Assembly (NCBI GenBank): GCA_945836835.1
Contig: CAMAML010000098.1
Span: 1-5,645, forward strand
Length of the DNA stretch: 5,645 nt
Reading direction: 5' to 3'
DNA from: an uncultured cyanobacterium
GTDB taxonomy: Bacteria > Cyanobacteriota > Vampirovibrionia > Gastranaerophilales > Gastranaerophilaceae
Shown: piece by piece, positions 5,584 to 5,645 of the stretch
Layout: the number at the start of each line of letters is the position of its first letter
Position numbering within the stretch: position 1 is the stretch's first letter
Program-made: the position numbers and the translations under genes
Notes under the pieces: generated by a model
Told to the model about the DNA's origin: nothing
The model's database searches: none
The model's input: the letters and a program-made list of their open reading frames with translations, nothing else

Positions 5584-5645
5584 ACAACGGGCACTGCTGT
5601 CCGAGATAAATTAAGCAAAAAAAGAGCATAGCGTGCAATAATCTT

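Noticed and set aside
1..5645. A template repeat, reverse transcriptase, CRISPR array, tRNA or rRNA in the window
   Set aside because: Reading both strands, I saw no second copy of the variable region, no RT motif, no regularly spaced repeats and no cloverleaf I could support.

Overview
The window looks like a chromosomal segment of a non-photosynthetic relative of cyanobacteria, of the Gastranaerophilales/Vampirovibrionia ('Melainabacteria') type. This is inferred from three things: a Ycf23/DUF561 protein, a family otherwise typical of cyanobacteria and plastids; a YebC protein resembling cyanobacterial ones; and a secreted protein with the prepilin N-terminus FTLAEVLITLGVIGVVAA, a form I associate with this group. 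No rRNA or other marker is present, so the placement is provisional.

Layout from left to right. A small XRE-type helix-turn-helix regulator (82-399, +) converges on a minus-strand block. That block reads, in transcription order, a short exported trypsin-like HtrA-type protease (3267-2584), yebC (2505-1756) and a GAF-GAF-GGDEF diguanylate cyclase (1766-432). yebC has its own strong promoter at 2544-2572, and the cyclase gene is translationally coupled to it. The protease is divergent from ycf23 (3435-4193, +). The 150-bp space between them holds a near-consensus ycf23 promoter with a perfect 14-bp palindrome in its spacer, and a hairpin in the ycf23 leader. A symmetrical A-stem-T hairpin at 4213-4246 terminates ycf23 and probably also the convergent gene to its right.

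The most interesting part is the gene at 4298-5359 (minus). It encodes a prepilin-like N-terminus, a cysteine-rich extracellular region and a C-terminal domain that looks like a C-type-lectin/DUF1566-like fold. Its last ~40 codons change abruptly in composition (about 65% GC over 110 bases, against about 35% in a stretch sampled further upstream). They consist mostly of NNC codons, including eight in a row, as expected if AAC codons of a template had been randomised at adenines. This is the signature of a diversity-generating retroelement (DGR) variable region. No reverse transcriptase, Avd or template repeat is in the window, so the gene would be a target served from elsewhere. The last 200 bases (5447-5645) contain no gene I can support; they hold a cluster of inverted repeats and a direct repeat resembling a dispersed intergenic element.

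The genes do not form one pathway. The window is a housekeeping and signalling neighbourhood (YebC, c-di-GMP, envelope protease, Ycf23) next to a probable hypervariable surface protein.
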